Assembly (NCBI GenBank): GCA_965178635.1
Contig: CBCXVT010000039.1
Coordinates: 1 to 55,106, forward strand
Reading direction: 5' to 3'
Length of the DNA stretch: 55,106 nucleotides
From: GCA-2733415 sp965178635
Lineage (GTDB): Bacteria > Bacteroidota > Bacteroidia > Flavobacteriales > Flavobacteriaceae
The translations under genes and the position numbers were made by a program. This document shows, piece after piece, positions 34,806 to 42,740 of this stretch (position 1 is the stretch's first letter; each line of letters starts with the position of its first letter). The notes under the pieces are model-generated. The model saw only the letters and a list, made by a program, of their open reading frames with translations. It ran no database searches and had not been told where the DNA came from.

Positions 34806-36425
34806 TTAGTCTTCGGGAATTTCTTCAATTACTTCAGGCACATCTATATCTGAAGATATTTCTTTTCCTTTTAAATAATCTGGTAATTGCATTCCAGCCA
34901 TATTAAACATTTCTTGCAGTGGAGGAACAGCCTTATACATTCCAGAAATAAAGTTAGAGGTAGATGTTTTTCCATCTTGTCCCCCACCATTTTCCCAAAC
35001 AGTAACTTTATCAATTTTAATATTTTTAATTGCCTCCGCTTGTGTTTTTACTAATTCTGGTAATTTATCAGCAATTAATAATAAAGCTGCGTTCTGAGAA
35101 TCATTACCTGCCGCTTTTACAATCTCATCTAAACCTGCTGCCTGCTTAGTTAACACTTCATATAGTCCTTTTGCTTCGGCTTCTGCTTTTAGAAAAATTG
35201 CATCAGCCTCACCTTTTGCTATTCTTCTAATATTTTCTGCTTCTGCTTCTGCATCAATTTCAACTTTAGATTTTGCAATTTCTGCTGGCACAACAATATC
35301 TGCATACTTTGTAGCTTTATCTCTTGAAGCACGTGCGTTTTCAGCTTCTTTCTCAGCAGCATAAGCCTCTTCTAAGGCCTTTGCAGCTTGAACTTTCTCC
35401 GAAGCGATTGCTCTTTTTTCTGCTTCCGCTTCTCTTTCCCTTCGTAATGCATCAGACTCAGCAATTGATATTTTTGCCGTATTCTCACCGTCAATAGCAC
35501 GAGCATTAGCTTCAGAAGTTTTAATCCTTTCTTCTTTTAACGCTTCGGCTTCTCCAATTTTTGCAAGAGCAACAGCGCTAGCAGTTTGAACACGTTCGTT
35601 TTGATTTGCATTTGCCTCCCCAATTTTAGCTTCTGCATTTGCCGCTGCAATTTGCGTTCTTTCGTTTTGCATTGCATTAGCCTCTCCAATTTTAGCTTTT
35701 GCATATAATTCTGCTACCTGTGTTCTTTCATCTTGTACCGCATTTGCTTCTCCAATAGAACCATCTCTAGTTTTCTCGGCAACCGATTTACGCGCAGCGT
35801 TTATGGCATGTGCTGCAGCCTCCTTACCTAATGCCTCAATATAACCAGACTCATCTACAATATCAGTAATGTTTACATTAATCAGCTTTAAACCAACTTT
35901 CTTCAACTCAGTTTCTACACTTTGAGAAATATTCGTTAAAAACTTGTCACGGTCATTGTTAATTTCTTCAATATCCATTGATGCAACTACTAAACGTAAT
36001 TGACCAAAAATAATTTCCTGAGCTAAATCTTGTATTTCATTTTGCCCTAAACCTAACAAACGCTCTGCGGCATTTTGCATAATTCCTGGCTCGGTTGAAA
36101 TACCAATTGTAAATCTACTTGGTACGTTTACACGTATATTTTGTTTAGATAATGCGTTTATTAAATTCACCTCAATTGAAATTGGAGTTAAATCTAAAAA
36201 CTCGTAATCCTGTATTACTGGGAAAATAAATGCTGCACCACCGTGTATACATTTAGCAGATTCTCCACCACCAACTTTACCATAAACAACTAAAATTCTA
36301 TCTGATGGACATCTTTTGTAGCGTTTTATCATAGCTACTATTAGTATAAAAACAAACAGAATAGCTATTCCTATTCCTATCAAACCCGCAAATGGGCTAC
36401 TTTGTAATACAATCAATTTAAGCAT
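34806..36425 (-). CDS. Flotillin-like protein (FloT type)
   Basis: A 539-residue SPFH/band-7 scaffold protein of membrane microdomains. It has an N-terminal membrane helix (about 14-33), the SPFH domain at about 38-215 (GGAAFIFPVIQDYEFLDL, ITDIVDESGYIEALGKEAA), and a long coiled-coil region. Residues 224-311 are four exact 22-residue repeats starting IGEANAVQDERTQV, IGEANAMQNERTQI, IGEANANQNERVQT and IGEAEALKEERIKT. The tail after residue 440 holds the family's oligomerisation region. It follows an NfeD-like membrane protein by eight bases, the usual flotillin/NfeD pair (yuaF-floT in Bacillus). Confidence 0.9.
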   Translation of the reverse strand: MLKLIVLQSSPFAGLIGIGIAILFVFILIVAMIKRYKRCPSDRILVVYGKVGGGESAKCIHGGAAFIFPVIQDYEFLDLTPISIEVNLINALSKQNIRVNVPSRFTIGISTEPGIMQNAAERLLGLGQNEIQDLAQEIIFGQLRLVVASMDIEEINNDRDKFLTNISQSVETELKKVGLKLINVNITDIVDESGYIEALGKEAAAHAINAARKSVAEKTRDGSIGEANAVQDERTQVAELYAKAKIGEANAMQNERTQIAAANAEAKIGEANANQNERVQTASAVALAKIGEAEALKEERIKTSEANARAIDGENTAKISIAESDALRREREAEAEKRAIASEKVQAAKALEEAYAAEKEAENARASRDKATKYADIVVPAEIAKSKVEIDAEAEAENIRRIAKGEADAIFLKAEAEAKGLYEVLTKQAAGLDEIVKAAGNDSQNAALLLIADKLPELVKTQAEAIKNIKIDKVTVWENGGGQDGKTSTSNFISGMYKAVPPLQEMFNMAGMQLPDYLKGKEISSDIDVPEVIEEIPED

Positions 36426-36433
36426 CGTAATTT

Positions 36434-37006
36434 TTATTTTTGAGGTTCTATTATTAATATTCCATTATTGGTTACTTCTATAACCTTTATTACATTTCCT
36501 TGTACTAGATCTTCTTCATAATCTGTTAAAGCTTCTAATTCCCTTAACGCACCTTGCACCTTTATTTGTACTTTTCCTATTTTAGATCGGTTTGCACCAA
36601 CAGTTAAATACACTTCACCAATTGAATCTAGTGCATTTTTCATTTTTAATGTTCCACTAGAACTTAATTTACTAATGTAGTAAAACATCGCAGCCATAAC
36701 AAACATCATAACCAAACCACAAACAATAGAAATAATAATAGTTATTGGTATTGAGTTTCCTGCATCTATACTTGCAATTCCACTCCATCCAAAAATGGCA
36801 AAAAAAGCAACTACATTTTTAAATGTAAAAAACTGAAAACCAGCTCCAGTATCAGCATCCATTTCTGCGTCAACATCACCAATATCATCAGTATCTGCAC
36901 CAATAAAAGTACTGATTAAAACAAATAGGAAAATCAAGGTAGAAATTCCTGTAATTATCCAATACGTCTTTAGAAAAGACGACATTCCCTGAAACCATTC
37001 CATCAT
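36434..37006 (-). CDS. NfeD-like membrane protein with OB-fold
   Basis: A 190-residue protein with three hydrophobic helices (about 17-36, 62-78 and 86-112) and a C-terminal OB-like beta domain from about 125 (GEVYLTVGANRSKIGKVQIKV, GNVIKVIEVTNNGILIIEP). An acidic loop DDIGDVDAEMDADTG links the first two helices. This is the layout of YuaF/YqiJ/NfeD partners of flotillins. It is eight bases upstream of the flotillin gene and presumably forms a complex with its product. Confidence 0.83.
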   Translation of the reverse strand: MMEWFQGMSSFLKTYWIITGISTLIFLFVLISTFIGADTDDIGDVDAEMDADTGAGFQFFTFKNVVAFFAIFGWSGIASIDAGNSIPITIIISIVCGLVMMFVMAAMFYYISKLSSSGTLKMKNALDSIGEVYLTVGANRSKIGKVQIKVQGALRELEALTDYEEDLVQGNVIKVIEVTNNGILIIEPQK

Positions 37007-37060
37007 AGTAGTTTGTTTTTAAAGTGACTAAATATAAAGATTTTAACAGTATAAATAGTG

Positions 37061-38218
37061 TTATTTTGATAATAATACAGAAACGGCATTTCCACCAAAA
37101 CCAACGGCATTAACCAATATCTTTTGTAATGGTTTTTTGACTTGTTGTTGCTCTACAAAAGGAACTTCGATAAACTTTTGTTCTTGCAACATTAATACAG
37201 CTAATTCAACACTTAGTAATCCAGATGTTGCAAATGTGTGCCCTAACTTCCATTTATTACTTGTCAATAAGGGTTTATGGTTTCCAAAAACCTTTTGGAT
37301 TGCATTCACTTCAGAAATATCTCCTTTTATTGTTCCTGGCGCGTGCATAACTATTGCATCTACTTCATTGCTATTTGTATTTCCCAAAGCCATTTTTATC
37401 GACTTCTGAAAGCAATCTGCATTAGTAGATATTGATACATTATGCTCCAAAACTTCTGTCGCATAACCAATACCCTCAATACGTGCTAATGCATTTTTCA
37501 TAGATCCTTTTTCTAAACATATCGACACAGCACCTTCACCAACAATCATGGTATTCTGCTTTTTCTGTAAATTTAATGCTTGACAAGGATAGTCTTGTTT
37601 CTGCCTCGCATACACTTTTAATGCTTGTATCTGAGCAATTGTAAAGTCAGTTAAAGCAGCTTCACTTGCCCCAACTAAAAATTTATCTGACATTCCAGAT
37701 TCCAACCAAACTACGCCATTTAATAAGGCATGCAAACCCGTGGAGCATGTAATAGAGTGTGAAATAGTTGGTCCTTGAGTTTGTAAATCATGAGCTATCC
37801 ACGATGATATATTCCCTAGAGTTGTTGTAGGAGAACTCAAAGTTTCTGCAAAATTATTCTTTAAAAAATCTTTATGATATGTTTCAAACAATGATGTTGC
37901 ACCTCTTGAAGACCCTATGTTTACTCCAAAATTATCTGATGATTGCCACTGTGCATTTGCTATCGCTTTACGAGACACATAAATACCATACAATACAGAA
38001 TCATCTAGATTTTTATACTTGGTATCTGAATGTCGTAATAAATTAATTTCATGTTTATCCGCTTCAGAAAGTTGTGCTACTAAAGCTGAAAAATTTGCAA
38101 ATTGTTTTTCAGAAATACAATGTGCATCATTCAAATAATTCTGCCAAATATGTTTTTGCGAACTTCCTAGCGCAGAAACAGATGTTAAAGCTGTAATTGA
38201 AATTGGTGCTATCATCAA
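37061..38218 (-). CDS. Beta-ketoacyl synthase (FabF-like) in the biotin operon
   Basis: A 385-residue thiolase-fold condensing enzyme with all three catalytic residues: Cys158 in SITCSTGLH, His292 in VMHAPGTIKGD and His327 in KWKLGHTFATSG, with Lys322. It is shorter and more divergent than FabF (about 410 residues), and the first-His region HAPGT replaces the common HGTGT. Being last in the bioF-DUF2007-bioD-bioA run suggests it makes or extends the pimeloyl precursor of biotin. Which acyl chain it uses cannot be read from sequence. It could instead be a housekeeping synthase; the operon position argues against that. Confidence 0.82.
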   Translation of the reverse strand: MMIAPISITALTSVSALGSSQKHIWQNYLNDAHCISEKQFANFSALVAQLSEADKHEINLLRHSDTKYKNLDDSVLYGIYVSRKAIANAQWQSSDNFGVNIGSSRGATSLFETYHKDFLKNNFAETLSSPTTTLGNISSWIAHDLQTQGPTISHSITCSTGLHALLNGVVWLESGMSDKFLVGASEAALTDFTIAQIQALKVYARQKQDYPCQALNLQKKQNTMIVGEGAVSICLEKGSMKNALARIEGIGYATEVLEHNVSISTNADCFQKSIKMALGNTNSNEVDAIVMHAPGTIKGDISEVNAIQKVFGNHKPLLTSNKWKLGHTFATSGLLSVELAVLMLQEQKFIEVPFVEQQQVKKPLQKILVNAVGFGGNAVSVLLSK

Positions 38219-38248
38219 ATAAATTATCCTCGTTTTGAAGCAGTAAAT

Positions 38249-39514
38249 TTAAACTATTTCTAGTACTTGCTCTATTGCATTATAGACTTTTCCTAACTGT
38301 TGTTTAGTAATTACAAAAGGCGGTAAAATGTATATTGTTTTTCCCAACGGACGTAAACAAACACCACTTTTCATAAGTGTGTCAAATATTTCGTAACGCT
38401 TATTACCATAGCGCTCCATATCAACATCTAAATCTAATGCGTAAATCACTCCTAATTGTCTTGTTGACTCTATTTTAGAATGTGATTTTATCTTAGTATC
38501 AAATGCTTTATGCGCATCAGAAATCATTTTTATACTCTGTTGAATTTCTTCTGATTTCAACAAGTCAATACCTGCCAAAGCTACTGAACATGCAATTGGG
38601 TTTGCCGTATAAGTATGTGCATGAAAAAAAGCTTTTCCGACTGAATCGTCTAGAAAGGCGTCATAAATTTTCTGAGTGCATGTTGTTATTGCCATTGGCA
38701 CAAAACCTGCGGTTAACGCTTTAGATAACGCAATAATATCAGGTTGCTCATCTATATATTCAGATGCAAAATACTTTCCGGTTTTCCCGAAGCCAGTCAT
38801 TACTTCATCTGCAATACACAACACACTGTTTGCCTTACAAACTTTCAATATTGAACTCAAAAGCTTTGGCGAATGCATGCGCATACAATTTGCCCCTTGC
38901 ACGAGAGGTTCATAAATGAATGCCGCGATATCTTTGGTATTAATATGATTCTGTAACAACTCCAGAACTGAACTTAAATTCTCATCTGTTGGTGTTGGAA
39001 TACGCACCACATCTATAAAAAAATCTGAAAATGGTCCGTTATAAACTGATAATCCAGAAGCTGACATCGCTCCAAATGTGTCACCATGAAATCCATTTTC
39101 AAAAGCTAAAATTGTAGTGCGTTTATCACCTTTATTAAAATGATATTGAATAGCCATTTTAATAGCCACTTCATTTGCTGTAGAACCATTATCTGAAAAG
39201 AATACTTTCTCTTGATTATCTGGTAAAATTGCGATTAACTCTTCAGATAGCTTCACAGCTGGCTCATGTGTAAATCCTGCAAAAACAATCTGATCTAACT
39301 GCTGCATTTGCTCTGACACTTTTCCTAGAATATAAGGATTACAATGCCCGTACATGGCTGTGTACCATGACGCTATACCATCTATATACTCGTTACCTTT
39401 ATCATCATACAACACCGCACCTTTTGCTTTTACAATTGGTAATGCTTCTGGATGTAATTTATGCTGGGTTAGCGGATGCCAAATGTGTTTTTTATCGCGT
39501 TCTTGTAAACTCAT
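38249..39514 (-). CDS. bioA: Adenosylmethionine-8-amino-7-oxononanoate aminotransferase
   Basis: BioA converts KAPA to DAPA with SAM as amino donor, PLP-dependent. The 421-residue protein starts KKHIWHPLTQH, the BioA signature, and has DNGSTANEVAIKMA, the FADEVMTGFGKTG-like block IADEVMTGFGKTGKYFA with the PLP aspartate, and the Schiff-base lysine in SKALTAGFVPM. It overlaps bioD by four bases (ATGA), so translation is coupled; the ketosynthase follows after 30 bases. Confidence 0.96.
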   Translation of the reverse strand: MSLQERDKKHIWHPLTQHKLHPEALPIVKAKGAVLYDDKGNEYIDGIASWYTAMYGHCNPYILGKVSEQMQQLDQIVFAGFTHEPAVKLSEELIAILPDNQEKVFFSDNGSTANEVAIKMAIQYHFNKGDKRTTILAFENGFHGDTFGAMSASGLSVYNGPFSDFFIDVVRIPTPTDENLSSVLELLQNHINTKDIAAFIYEPLVQGANCMRMHSPKLLSSILKVCKANSVLCIADEVMTGFGKTGKYFASEYIDEQPDIIALSKALTAGFVPMAITTCTQKIYDAFLDDSVGKAFFHAHTYTANPIACSVALAGIDLLKSEEIQQSIKMISDAHKAFDTKIKSHSKIESTRQLGVIYALDLDVDMERYGNKRYEIFDTLMKSGVCLRPLGKTIYILPPFVITKQQLGKVYNAIEQVLEIV

Positions 39515-40131
39515 AATTCTAGTAATTTTTCTTGAAAATCTTCTGCATAGGCCTTTATGACATTCTTGTCGACATAAGGTTCTTCATCAATGCGCCCTAA
39601 TATGGTTACACCAGTCATTTTTTCAATAATATTTTCTGTGGTTTTATGTTCTGCTCCATTAAAAACTACAGAAACATTAAATCCTTTATCTTGCAACAAC
39701 TGAATAGTCATTAAACTATGGTTGATGCTTCCTAAATAATGACGCGACACAATGATCACTTTATAATCGGGTTGAATTAAATCAATAATTGTATTAGAAT
39801 CATTTAATGGTACTAGAATTCCCCCTGCACCTTCAATAACCAAATGGTTTGTTGTACTAGGTTCTTTTATTTTTTTGATATCAATTATTACACCATCAAT
39901 TTTTGCCGCTGCATGCGGACTCATTGGTGTTTGCAATCCGTAACTATTTGAGTGAATTGTCGTTTCTTTATTTGAAATCAAGTTTTCAACAGTATGTGCA
40001 TCTCCAGTATCTAAATCACCAGCTTGAATAGGCTTAAAATAATCCGCCTTTAAAGCTTCAGTAATAATTGCTGCAACAACAGTTTTGCCGACATCAGTTC
40101 CTATCCCTGTGATAAATATCTTTTTTTTCAT
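39511..40131 (-). CDS. bioD: Dethiobiotin synthetase
   Basis: BioD closes the ureido ring of dethiobiotin from DAPA, CO2 and ATP. The 206-residue protein has the P-loop GIGTDVGKT at residues 8-16, FKPIQAGD, the SPHAAAKIDG segment, and VIEGAGGILVPL. It overlaps both neighbours by ATGA. Confidence 0.95.
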   Translation of the reverse strand: MKKKIFITGIGTDVGKTVVAAIITEALKADYFKPIQAGDLDTGDAHTVENLISNKETTIHSNSYGLQTPMSPHAAAKIDGVIIDIKKIKEPSTTNHLVIEGAGGILVPLNDSNTIIDLIQPDYKVIIVSRHYLGSINHSLMTIQLLQDKGFNVSVVFNGAEHKTTENIIEKMTGVTILGRIDEEPYVDKNVIKAYAEDFQEKLLEL

Positions 40132-40517
40132 AATAATTCTTTCGCTTTAAAACTGGTATTGCAATCTGAACATTTGTACTCAAATTGTCCGTTTATTGGA
40201 ATCAACTTTAAAACTATATTTTTAAACGTCAATTTTAAATTAAAATTAGTAGAACCACATTTAGAACACCTAATTTCTTCCTTTAATAATGACGCATCAA
40301 TATTTCTAATAATTTTTTTTGCTTTTTCAACCTGAGTAGAACTCACCTGAAGCTTTACGCCTCCAATAGCATTGCTCACTAAGGGATCAGTATCAACAGT
40401 ATATTCATCTGCTAAAAACACGCGAATGTTTTCAGATTCTAATTTCCCTTTTATTATTAAAGCTTCAGAGGAATATTGAAACACAGCAACAGTGATTAAA
40501 CTATCTTCCATAATCAT
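40128..40517 (-). CDS. DUF2007-family protein with C-terminal zinc ribbon
   Basis: A 129-residue soluble protein. Residues about 7-72 match the DUF2007 (putative signal-transducing) domain: VFQYSSEALIIKGKLESENI, FLADEYTVDTDPL, and GGVKLQV. The rest is a zinc ribbon with Cys84/Cys87 (CSKC) and Cys116/Cys119 (CSDC). It lies between bioF (24 bases upstream) and bioD (four-base overlap), so it is made with the biotin enzymes. Whether it has any biotin role is unknown; DUF2007 proteins bind small ligands or proteins. An alternative start is two codons downstream (MEDSL). Confidence 0.75.
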   Translation of the reverse strand: MIMEDSLITVAVFQYSSEALIIKGKLESENIRVFLADEYTVDTDPLVSNAIGGVKLQVSSTQVEKAKKIIRNIDASLLKEEIRCSKCGSTNFNLKLTFKNIVLKLIPINGQFEYKCSDCNTSFKAKELL

Positions 40518-40541
40518 ATTTTTACTCAGTAATTTTCTAAA

Positions 40542-41669
40542 TTATTTATTGACAAATGTACTAAGCAAATTCAATACTTCATCTATTTGCTCAAAGGTAT
40601 TATAACTATGGATGCAAAATCGTAAACGTTCCTGACCTCCTGGAACAGTTGGTGATAATATTGGCTTTACATTAAATCCGTTTGACTGTATAAAATTAGC
40701 ACAGTTTTTCACATTTGAATTCCCTGAAATCACACAACATTGTATTGCAGACACACTATCAATAAACAAATAATCTAATTGAAATTCAGCACATTTACTT
40801 TTAAAATACTGAATATTTTCGTGGAGGTTTTTTGATTTTAAAGCATCTTTTTCAAAATATTCATAGACCATTTGTATAGTTGCTAAACTATGCGGAGATA
40901 ATCCTGTAGTATATATAAATGATCTTGAAAAATTTATGAGGTACTCTTTAAGGTTTTTACAGCCTAAAATTGCCGCTCCATGACACCCCATTGCTTTCCC
41001 GAATGTGACGATTCGTGCAAACACATCATTTTCTAAACCTAATTTTTGTACTAAACCATAATCAAATACGCCTAAAGCATGAGCTTCATCTATAACCGAT
41101 TTTGCATCATATTTTTCACATAATGAACACAGTTCAGATAGATTTGGCGAATCACCATCCATTGAAAATACAGATTCTGTTACGACGTAGACATCATCAT
41201 TTCCAGAATACTTTCTTAGTTTTTCTTCTAAATCGTTTATATTGTTATGCTTAAATGCATATGCTTTTGCGGATGATAATCTAATACCATCTCTTATGGA
41301 TGCATGTGAATACTCATCATATAAAATAACATCATGACGCTGCGGTACAGCACTAAAAAAACCTAAATTAGCATCATAGCCAGAATTGAAAACCAATGCT
41401 TCAGATTGATGAATTTCTTTAAGCTTTAATTCGACATATGTATATAGTTTATGGTTTCCAGACAATAACCGAGATCCAGTTGCGCCATTTTGTGTGTGAT
41501 TTTCGTTCACCAAGTAATTATGAGTATCATCAAAAATGATTTTAGATTTTGAATAACCTAGATAATCATTTGACGAAAAATCAATTAAAGATGATTGTTC
41601 CGCTAAATTTCTTAAGCTTTCACTATCTACTCTTTGATTTAATTTTTTATGTAATTTTTCAGGAAACAT
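40542..41669 (-). CDS. bioF: 8-amino-7-oxononanoate synthase
   Basis: BioF condenses pimeloyl thioester with alanine (PLP-dependent, alpha-oxoamine synthase family) to give KAPA. The 375-residue protein has DFSSNDYLGYSKS near residue 30, NGATGSRLLSGNH, DEAHALGVFDYG, and the PLP lysine in TFGKAMGCHGA. It is the first gene of the operon. The only promoter match is five bases before its ATG. Confidence 0.95.
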   Translation of the reverse strand: MFPEKLHKKLNQRVDSESLRNLAEQSSLIDFSSNDYLGYSKSKIIFDDTHNYLVNENHTQNGATGSRLLSGNHKLYTYVELKLKEIHQSEALVFNSGYDANLGFFSAVPQRHDVILYDEYSHASIRDGIRLSSAKAYAFKHNNINDLEEKLRKYSGNDDVYVVTESVFSMDGDSPNLSELCSLCEKYDAKSVIDEAHALGVFDYGLVQKLGLENDVFARIVTFGKAMGCHGAAILGCKNLKEYLINFSRSFIYTTGLSPHSLATIQMVYEYFEKDALKSKNLHENIQYFKSKCAEFQLDYLFIDSVSAIQCCVISGNSNVKNCANFIQSNGFNVKPILSPTVPGGQERLRFCIHSYNTFEQIDEVLNLLSTFVNK

Positions 41670-41673
41670 GCAT

Positions 41674-41681
41674 CAAATATA
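41674..41681 (-). promoter_or_regulatory. Promoter -7 element at the bioF start
   Basis: The minus strand reads TATATTTG, a perfect match, ending five bases before the ATG at 41669. The transcript would begin at about the A of the ATG, making the biotin operon mRNA leaderless. No -33 TTG is evident. Confidence 0.45.
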
Positions 41682-41809
41682 AGTATTAAATAACAGAAAT
41701 CGACTTCTATGATCTGTATCAAAAAACACAACATAAGTTACCAAAAACATTACTGATTAACCTACGTTAATTATTCTACAAATTACTACTATAGAAGCTA
41801 TGGCTTTTA

Positions 41810-41817
41810 TATATTTG
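41810..41817 (+). promoter_or_regulatory. Promoter -7 element of the OmpH gene
   Basis: TATATTTG, 26 bases before the ATG at 41843. Confidence 0.55.
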
Positions 41818-41842
41818 AAACTCAATCACAAAACAAAAATTC

Positions 41843-42352
41843 ATGAAAATTAAATACATTTCGTTTGTTGTAGCTTTTATATTATTTTCGGTTACCGCAA
41901 ACAGTCAATCAAAAGTTGGAACGGTAAATATCAACGACATTTTAATTAAGCTACCAGAATTAACTGAAGTTGAAACCGCCGTAAACATTTATAAAGCCGA
42001 TTTAGACAAAACTTTAAATGAGAAAGTAACTACTTATAAAAACAAAGTTGAGTTATTTAAAAAGAATTCTGATACGTATAGTGATGTTATGAAAAAAACT
42101 ATGGGTGAAGAATTATATAGTTTAGAAAATGATATTAAAAAATTTCAACAAAATGGCGGAAAATTAGCACAATTAAGACAAGAAGAATTGCTACGTCCGT
42201 TATATGGTAAAATCAGCGATATGATTGCGGTAGTTGCTAAAGAACAAAACTACACTCAAATATTAACTGTAGACGGAAATGAATTTGCTTACGCTGACGC
42301 TAAACTTGATATTACAACTATCGTTAAAACAAAACTAGGAATTAAAGAATAA
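41843..42352 (+). CDS. OmpH/Skp-family periplasmic chaperone
   Basis: A 169-residue exported protein (signal cleaved near ANSQ) with the Skp/OmpH layout: a short beta start KVGTVNINDILIKLPE, a long coiled coil (about 45-125), and a C-terminal beta part (VAKEQNYTQILTVDGNEFAYAD). Skp holds unfolded outer-membrane proteins in the periplasm. In Bacteroidota the OmpH genes usually lie next to bamA; here it stands alone with its own promoter and terminator, so it may be a paralogue. Confidence 0.83.
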   Translation: MKIKYISFVVAFILFSVTANSQSKVGTVNINDILIKLPELTEVETAVNIYKADLDKTLNEKVTTYKNKVELFKKNSDTYSDVMKKTMGEELYSLENDIKKFQQNGGKLAQLRQEELLRPLYGKISDMIAVVAKEQNYTQILTVDGNEFAYADAKLDITTIVKTKLGIKE

Positions 42353-42371
42353 TTAAAAACTTTAATAAACT

Positions 42372-42406
42372 AAAAAAGCCTGATACAATGTATCAGGCTT
42401 TTTTTA
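42372..42406. terminator. Terminator between the OmpH gene and atpC
   Basis: The stem AAAAAAGCCTGATAC / GTATCAGGCTTTTTT with a three-base loop is symmetrical and serves both converging units. Confidence 0.85.
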
Positions 42407-42427
42407 TACTTAAAATAAAAGGACTAA

Positions 42428-42706
42428 CTAATCAGCTAATACAATTACTTTATTATTCTTCATTTCAATAGTTCCGCTATTGATTGCTAAAAGCGTTTCA
42501 TTATTAGTTCCTTTTGTGAACTTATCAGCTACACTTTTATCTAAATCAACTGTTCCGTAAATTTTCACTTTTCCTTTTCCTAAAACAGAAACTATAGGCG
42601 CGTGATTATCTAACATTTGAAACTCACCATTTACTCCTGGTACAGCAATAGAAGTTACTTCTCCGCTATATAAAGTTGCTTCTGGTGTTACAATTTCTAA
42701 AAACAT
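42428..42706 (-). CDS. atpC: F1F0 ATP synthase epsilon subunit
   Basis: A 92-residue epsilon subunit consisting of the N-terminal beta-sandwich only (MFLEIVTPEATLYSGEV, VNGEFQMLDNHAPIVSVL). The C-terminal helical pair that inhibits ATP hydrolysis in E. coli (about 138 residues) is absent, as is usual in this group. It follows atpD by 34 bases; the rest of the atp genes are elsewhere, the known Bacteroidota split arrangement. Confidence 0.93.
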   Translation of the reverse strand: MFLEIVTPEATLYSGEVTSIAVPGVNGEFQMLDNHAPIVSVLGKGKVKIYGTVDLDKSVADKFTKGTNNETLLAINSGTIEMKNNKVIVLAD

Positions 42707-42740
42707 ATGTTACGTTTTAACTATTATTAAATTAGATGAA

